In this document: positions 21,737 to 24,359 of the stretch, in pieces
Position numbering within the stretch: the stretch's first letter is position 1
Layout of the letters: every line of letters starts with the position of its first letter
Assembly: GCA_902495305.1 (NCBI GenBank)
Contig: CABUWG010000027.1
Span: 1-24,359 of the forward strand
Direction: 5' to 3'
DNA from: an uncultured Pseudomonadota bacterium
GTDB lineage: Bacteria > Pseudomonadota > Alphaproteobacteria > RF32 > CAG-239
DNA length: 24,359 bases
Position numbers and translations under genes: made by a program
The notes under the pieces: model-generated
Seen by the model: the letters and a program-made list of their open reading frames with translations, nothing else
Databases searched by the model: none
What the model was told of the DNA's origin: nothing

Positions 21737-22430
21737 TGATTATCACTCCGTTTTCGGCCGGACAGAAAACCGCACCGGCAAGGTTAATATCCTGAGTGGC
21801 CAGACCGCCGCCGAATTTGGCTTTGACCTCGCGCTCGTATTCGTTATATTCTTCTTCGTAAGGCATGCCGTTACGCCGGTTCCAACGCCAGACGATGCCC
21901 TTTTTTACCAGAAACTCGTCAAAGACCGGCACATCGGTATTTTTGGTCAGTTCTGACTTTTCTTCATAACCATTGGCCGCATCAAAAACGATATTGGACG
22001 AGCGGTACTGAAAAACAATTTTGATACCGTCAGGCGGCGGGGTCAGAAACTTCAGCATGCCGTTTTGGATTTTGAATTTCAGATTGGCATCCGGGCAGTT
22101 AAAATATTTTTCGCGCATCCAGTCTTGCGGCGTGATTGCGCCGATGACTTTTTCCGCACTGTCTTTGATGTATATGGTATTGTTCAAAATGGAATAAAAA
22201 TCCGGACAGAACTGCTTGATGATGTAGGAACTGCGGCGGCCGGAAGTGCGCAAAACGCCTTCTTTGGTGAGTTCCTGCCAGTCACCATACCGCAAAAGGC
22301 TGTCTAAAGTGTCTTTGGCAACGCTTAAGAACACGGCCTCCTGCTGGGAATCCTCATTAAACAAGTCTTCCGGCTTTTGGGCCGCAACAAGACTTGCCGC
22401 CTCACGGCAGATTTCAAGTATATTCTTCAT
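21717..22430 (-). CDS. Head-to-tail adaptor (tail tubular protein A / gp4-like)
   Basis: 237 residues. The pattern ICREAASLV.., LFLSVAKDTLDSLLRYGDWQ-type helices, QDWMREKYFNCPD, LKFLTPPPDG..IVFQYRSSN, then VPVFDEFLVKKGIVWRWNRR and YEREVKAKFGG is typical of short-tailed phage adaptor proteins that form a dodecameric ring under the portal. Start after AAAGGAGAAAAC-ATG. It is the first gene of the tail module, directly after two tandem terminators that insulate it from the membrane-protein array. The portal and capsid genes are not in the window. Confidence 0.82.
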   Translation of the reverse strand: MKNILEICREAASLVAAQKPEDLFNEDSQQEAVFLSVAKDTLDSLLRYGDWQELTKEGVLRTSGRRSSYIIKQFCPDFYSILNNTIYIKDSAEKVIGAITPQDWMREKYFNCPDANLKFKIQNGMLKFLTPPPDGIKIVFQYRSSNIVFDAANGYEEKSELTKNTDVPVFDEFLVKKGIVWRWNRRNGMPYEEEYNEYEREVKAKFGGGLATQDINLAGAVFCPAENGVIINAAKNS

Positions 22431-22457
22431 GTTTTCTCCTTTGATGTTGTTATTAAA

Positions 22458-22494
22458 TAAAAAAAGAACACCTGTTCAGCTTTGAGCAGATGTT
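22458..22494 (-). terminator. Second of two tandem terminators before the tail module
   Basis: AACACCTG (22467-22474) pairs with CAGATGTT (22487-22494) with one G-U; on the minus strand CTTTTTTT follows. It lies 28 bases before the adaptor start. Confidence 0.75.
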
Positions 22495-22503
22495 TCGGGG
22501 ATT

Positions 22504-22529
22504 AAAAAAACGCCGCAATCGCGACGTTT
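22504..22529 (-). terminator. First of two tandem terminators, end of the membrane-protein array
   Basis: AAACGCCGC (22508-22516) pairs with GCGACGTTT (22521-22529), loop AATC, one G-U pair; on the minus strand a run of seven T follows. Confidence 0.82.
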
Positions 22530-22554
22530 GGGGGGAAGTATCTTAAAATAAAGC

Positions 22555-22593
22555 TTAATAAACTCTGATAAAATTTTGTATCCGTTCTTTCAT
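22555..22593 (-). pseudogene. Truncated copy of the MKERIQ membrane-protein gene
   Basis: The frame encodes MKERIQNFIRVY and then a TAA. The DNA is identical to the start of the full gene at 23219-23509 through the twelfth codon, after which it diverges into a terminator. A degraded cassette end rather than a functional peptide. Confidence 0.8.
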
Positions 22594-22626
22594 TTTCTAT
22601 CTCTTTAATATTAGTATTAATTAATC
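22558..22626. repeat. 69-nt exact direct repeat, copy 1
   Basis: Identical over 69 nt to 23474-23542. It covers the leader, ribosome binding site and first twelve codons of the MKERIQ gene family. A 34-nt part recurs at 24241-24274. Confidence 0.95.
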
Positions 22627-22739
22627 TCAGACCAAATCATTACAACATTTAAGTATAAAGCCAATAAAAATGGTGGAAGAATAATTAAATACCCTAAACA
22701 TAACAAAATAAATTTAAACCATACTTTACTTTTTTCCAT
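22617..22739 (-). CDS. 40-residue single-span membrane protein
   Basis: MEKSKVWFKF followed by one hydrophobic span (ILLCLGYLIILPPFLLALYL) and a short end WSEIN. The ATG has AGGA 8 nt upstream, inside the end of the preceding gene's trailer, and the gap to that gene is 9 bases. Short, but its position in a tightly packed series supports it. It is missing from the other copy of this cassette (23541-23651 region). Confidence 0.6.
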   Translation of the reverse strand: MEKSKVWFKFILLCLGYLIILPPFLLALYLNVVMIWSEIN

Positions 22740-22748
22740 TTTTTAATC

Positions 22749-22937
22749 CTATAATGCACACCATACCATTACCAAAAAACTAAGGCTTAAAATTATGGTA
22801 GAAAGAAATAAAAAATCTAATATTCTACAATGCTTTTTATAATCAATATTATTGATAAAATTATAAAAGCGGGAAGAAGCTGGAGTTTGTACTTCAACTT
22901 CTTCCGGCAGCATTTGTTCTTTGTTTGTTTTCTTCAT
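22749..22937 (-). CDS. 62-residue membrane protein, MKKTNKE family, full copy
   Basis: A charged cytoplasmic-looking head (MKKTNKEQMLPEEVEVQTPA.., ~1-36) is followed by one membrane span (LDFLFLSTIILSLSFLVMVW). I use the internal ATG at 22937 because AAGGA in the last codons of the upstream gene precedes it and the truncated paralogue at 23541-23651 starts at the same place. Function unknown. Confidence 0.72.
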   Translation of the reverse strand: MKKTNKEQMLPEEVEVQTPASSRFYNFINNIDYKKHCRILDFLFLSTIILSLSFLVMVWCAL

Positions 22938-22953
22938 ATCATCAAATATCCTT
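22828..22953. repeat. ~126-nt direct repeat, copy 1 (5' part of the MKKTNKE gene)
   Basis: Matches 23542-23667 at a constant offset of 714 with about ten substitutions. In the other copy this block is directly joined to the 69-nt repeat; here 201 bp lie between them. Confidence 0.85.
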
Positions 22954-23217
22954 AACGTTATTAACAAAGAAAAACACCAATATTAAAAGTTCGATGTATG
23001 TCAGAAACAATGCAATTTCTACATTTTCTTGCTTTAAGAGCGATAGTTTTTTTCCGAACAAAATACACAAAAAACAACAAAACAGAAACAACAATAAAAT
23101 GATACAAAGCCAATTCAAAAATAAAATTTCTTCTTGAGTACCAATCATTCCCATAAGGACAATAGGAACAGCTATTGTCAGTAACATTGCCAATTGATGA
23201 AAAAATTGTTTTATCAT
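22942..23217 (-). CDS. 91-residue membrane protein, paralogue of 23715-23972
   Basis: About three hydrophobic spans. The C-terminal half KKLSLLKQENVEIALFLTYIEL matches VPLPYVKQEYTELALFLLFPEM in the 85-residue protein at 23715-23972 (KQE..E(I/L)ALFL...E(L/M)). Start ATG one base after the stop of the MKERIQ gene, with GGAAGATATGTAA upstream. Unknown function. Confidence 0.75.
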   Translation of the reverse strand: MIKQFFHQLAMLLTIAVPIVLMGMIGTQEEILFLNWLCIILLLFLFCCFLCILFGKKLSLLKQENVEIALFLTYIELLILVFFFVNNVKDI

Positions 23218-23218
23218 T

Positions 23219-23509
23219 TTACATATCTTCCATAAGTAATCCTATTATTGGCAATCCAATAACTAAGGCAATAAAAAACAAAATCCAATCTATATACAGA
23301 GCATATTGTATTATCTTTCGATAAGGAATGTTAAACGTAATATTAAAAAAGGCCAAAATCGCTGAGATAAATAAAATAGTCTGTAATACTATAAAACCAT
23401 ATGGCGCATAGCGTACAGAAAGGCCTGACATTTCGCCGACTATCAACAAAGGCACAATTGCAACCCATGCTGCATAAACTCTGATAAAATTTTGTATCCG
23501 TTCTTTCAT
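23219..23509 (-). CDS. 96-residue membrane protein, MKERIQ family copy 2
   Basis: The N-terminus MKERIQNFIRVYAAW is followed by three to four hydrophobic spans; AILAFFNITFNIPYRKIIQY matches AILAFFKITFKIPYAQIVRW in the copy at 23997-24272. The gap to the next gene is one base, and the pairing MKERIQ gene > KQE..ALFL gene is repeated at 24272-23715. Ribosome binding site AAAGAGATAGAAA-ATG, preceded by a small TTAATA..TATTAA palindrome. No recognised family. Confidence 0.78.
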   Translation of the reverse strand: MKERIQNFIRVYAAWVAIVPLLIVGEMSGLSVRYAPYGFIVLQTILFISAILAFFNITFNIPYRKIIQYALYIDWILFFIALVIGLPIIGLLMEDM

Positions 23510-23542
23510 TTTCTATCTCTTTAATATTAGTATTAATTAATC
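23474..23542. repeat. 69-nt exact direct repeat, copy 2
   Basis: Identical to 22558-22626. It spans the start of the 96-residue gene and the end of the truncated MKKTNKE gene. Confidence 0.95.
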
Positions 23543-23651
23543 AATGTTTTTTATAATCAATATTATTAATAAAATTACAATAGCCGGAAGAAGCTGGAGT
23601 TTGTACTCTAACTTCTTCCGGCAGCATTTGTTCTTTGTTTGTTTTCTTCAT
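23541..23651 (-). pseudogene. Truncated MKKTNKE gene (36 codons, membrane span lost)
   Basis: Encodes MKKTNKEQMLPEEV.. to NNIDYKKH and then stops exactly where the full copy continues into its membrane span. The break coincides with the junction to the 69-nt repeat, so a ~201-bp deletion that removed the span and the following 40-residue gene explains it. It may still be translated as a soluble peptide. Confidence 0.7.
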
Positions 23652-23667
23652 ATTATCAAATATCCTT
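23542..23667. repeat. ~126-nt direct repeat, copy 2
   Basis: Counterpart of 22828-22953. Changes are scattered (for example GAAGTTGAAGT against GAAGTTAGAGT on the minus strand), so the duplication is not very recent here, unlike the exact 69-nt block. Confidence 0.85.
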
Positions 23668-23700
23668 TATTTTTCAGACACTTTGACAATACTAGATTCT

Positions 23701-23728
23701 TTTATATTTGTCTACTAAAAAGGAACAA
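23701..23728 (-). promoter_or_regulatory. Possible promoter upstream of the truncated MKKTNKE gene
   Basis: Minus strand TTGTTC (23728-23723), a 16-bp spacer and TATAAA (23706-23701), overlapping the 3' end of the 85-residue gene. Weak, in AT-rich DNA. Confidence 0.3.
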
Positions 23729-23972
23729 GGGAACCTAAAATAAACATTTCTGGAAACAAGAGGAAAAGCGCTAACTCTGTGTACTCTTGTTTGACATATG
23801 GCAGAGGAACTCCTACCAGCACTAAGAAAATGCTTATTGCCCATATCCAGCCTAAAAACATCGCCAACATTGCTATTTCCCATCCCCACCCCAAAAATCC
23901 TATAAAAAACAAAATGAACAATGAGGGAAACATACCACACAATAACATTACATTCCAAAAACGTTCTTTCAT
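23715..23972 (-). CDS. 85-residue membrane protein
   Basis: Hydrophobic almost throughout (about three spans; LLCGMFPSLFILFFIGFLGW, then AMLAMFLGWIWAISIFLVLV). It starts MKERF like its upstream neighbour but aligns in its second half with 22942-23217 (KQEYTELALFL). Start after AAGAGAAAAGATA-ATG. An overlapping frame on the same strand is rich in rare combinations and is judged a shadow. Confidence 0.7.
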   Translation of the reverse strand: MKERFWNVMLLCGMFPSLFILFFIGFLGWGWEIAMLAMFLGWIWAISIFLVLVGVPLPYVKQEYTELALFLLFPEMFILGSLVPF

Positions 23973-23996
23973 TATCTTTTCTCTTTTTTACTATGC

Positions 23997-24272
23997 CTAA
24001 AAAATCATATCACTCAACACACCAATACCAAACATTACAGTATCAGCAACTATACCCCAACGCACAATTTGAGCATACGGAATTTTGAATGTTATTTTAA
24101 AAAAAGCGAGAATTGCCAAGACCAAAGCCAGAGGAATAGACAAAAATGTTGCTCCCCAAATTATTATGCTCCACTCATATTTTATTACCCTCCAGAACAT
24201 AAAAAATAAAAAAATATCTACAACCATAAAGGCTGCAAATACTCTGATAAAATTTTGTATCCGTTCTTTCAT
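23997..24272 (-). CDS. 91-residue membrane protein, MKERIQ family copy 1
   Basis: Begins MKERIQNFIRVFAAF and has three to four hydrophobic spans; AFFKITFKIPYAQIVRW matches the 96-residue copy. Its ribosome binding site (AAAGGA) lies in the 3' arm of a perfect 17-bp hairpin that ends one base before the ATG, so translation may be conditional. First gene of the array inside the window; more copies may lie to the right. Confidence 0.75.
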   Translation of the reverse strand: MKERIQNFIRVFAAFMVVDIFLFFMFWRVIKYEWSIIIWGATFLSIPLALVLAILAFFKITFKIPYAQIVRWGIVADTVMFGIGVLSDMIF

Positions 24273-24273
24273 T

Positions 24274-24312
24274 TATAAGCTATCCTTTCATATTTTGAAA
24301 GGATAGCTTATA
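24274..24312. promoter_or_regulatory. 17-bp perfect hairpin over the ribosome binding site
   Basis: Arms 24274-24290 and 24296-24312 are fully complementary with a 5-nt loop. On the plus strand a T run follows (a terminator shape), but there is no plus-strand gene; on the minus strand it covers the AAAGGA of the 24272 gene. Confidence 0.75.
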
Positions 24313-24359
24313 TTTTTTATTTCTTCAACTTAAATTTTATCTTTCTTTAAGAATACGAC

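Larger units (their letters stand above)
10841..24359 (-). mobile_element. Partial prophage (podovirus-type tail, fibre and lysis modules)
   Basis: A nearly unbroken minus-strand series contains a tail adaptor, gp10-like protein, S74-chaperone protein, collar fibre, BppU-like protein, fibre, tail accessory protein, holin-like protein and overlapping spanins, plus cargo genes. The left boundary is placed after the spanins but may lie as far left as ~8.9 kb. The right end is beyond the window. No integrase, att repeat, terminase, portal or capsid gene is visible, so an active prophage cannot be told from a remnant or a phage contig. Confidence 0.8.

Noticed and set aside
23692..23958. Second minus-strand frame overlapping the 85-residue membrane gene
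   Set aside because: No ribosome binding site and no similarity to the array families; the other frame has a paralogue.
1..24359. CRISPR array or tRNA genes
   Set aside because: No regularly spaced direct repeats with unique spacers and no cloverleaf with a CCA-type end were seen; the repeats found are gene-start duplications, terminators or intergenic palindromes.

Overview
The window joins a bacterial chromosome segment to part of a prophage. The chromosomal half (about 1-9 kb) carries a very cysteine-rich secreted protein, the glycogen genes glgB-glgX-malQ, and a small DUF2934 protein with a Ser/Lys/Cys tail. The family mix (DUF2934, a TPR-methyltransferase of the type common in Rhodospirillales-like genomes, Cys-rich exported proteins) suggests an uncultured, probably host-associated alphaproteobacterium. 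That placement is inference; the window has no rRNA or marker gene.

Layout: 3-1391 (+) Cys-rich protein, cut by the left edge. 1451-7896 (-) operon glgB > glgX > malQ. 8110-8346 (+) DUF2934 protein with its own promoter and terminator. 8405-8960 non-coding, T-rich, then palindromic and tandem repeats. 8999-9259 (-) small helix-turn-helix-like protein behind a structured leader RNA (9283-9443). 9521-10840 (-) TPR-methyltransferase. From about 10.87 kb to the right edge almost everything is on the minus strand and phage-like. In transcription order it runs: array of tiny membrane proteins (24272-22555), tail adaptor, gp10-like tail protein, GNAT protein, a 3.5-kb AT-rich cargo block (19652-16285), S74-chaperone virion protein, collar fibre, BppU-like protein, long fibre, duplicated fibre tip, tail accessory protein, then a lysis cassette ending in overlapping i-spanin and o-spanin. 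Adaptor plus gp10-like protein and no tail sheath or tape measure point to a short-tailed (podovirus-type) phage. Integrase, terminase, portal, capsid, endolysin and att sites are not in the window.

The glycogen enzymes should act together: GlgB adds alpha-1,6 branches, GlgX removes short branches from limit dextrins, and MalQ recycles the released malto-oligosaccharides. The tail genes are tightly packed, with ribosome binding sites often lying inside the last codons of the preceding gene.

The most unusual parts are the two cargo regions. One (16.2-19.7 kb) lies between two copies of the same 57-nt start region, so that an unrelated 270-residue protein begins with the same nine residues as a virion protein. 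It is followed by duplicated two-gene membrane-protein units and a divergent lipoprotein. The other (22.5-24.3 kb) is a decaying tandem array of 36-96-residue membrane proteins with exact DNA repeats and truncated copies. I read both as phage cargo (superinfection exclusion, immunity or ejected effector); this is a hypothesis. A third candidate is the leader RNA at 9.3-9.44 kb, which has three mutually exclusive pairings around a terminator and a ribosome binding site.
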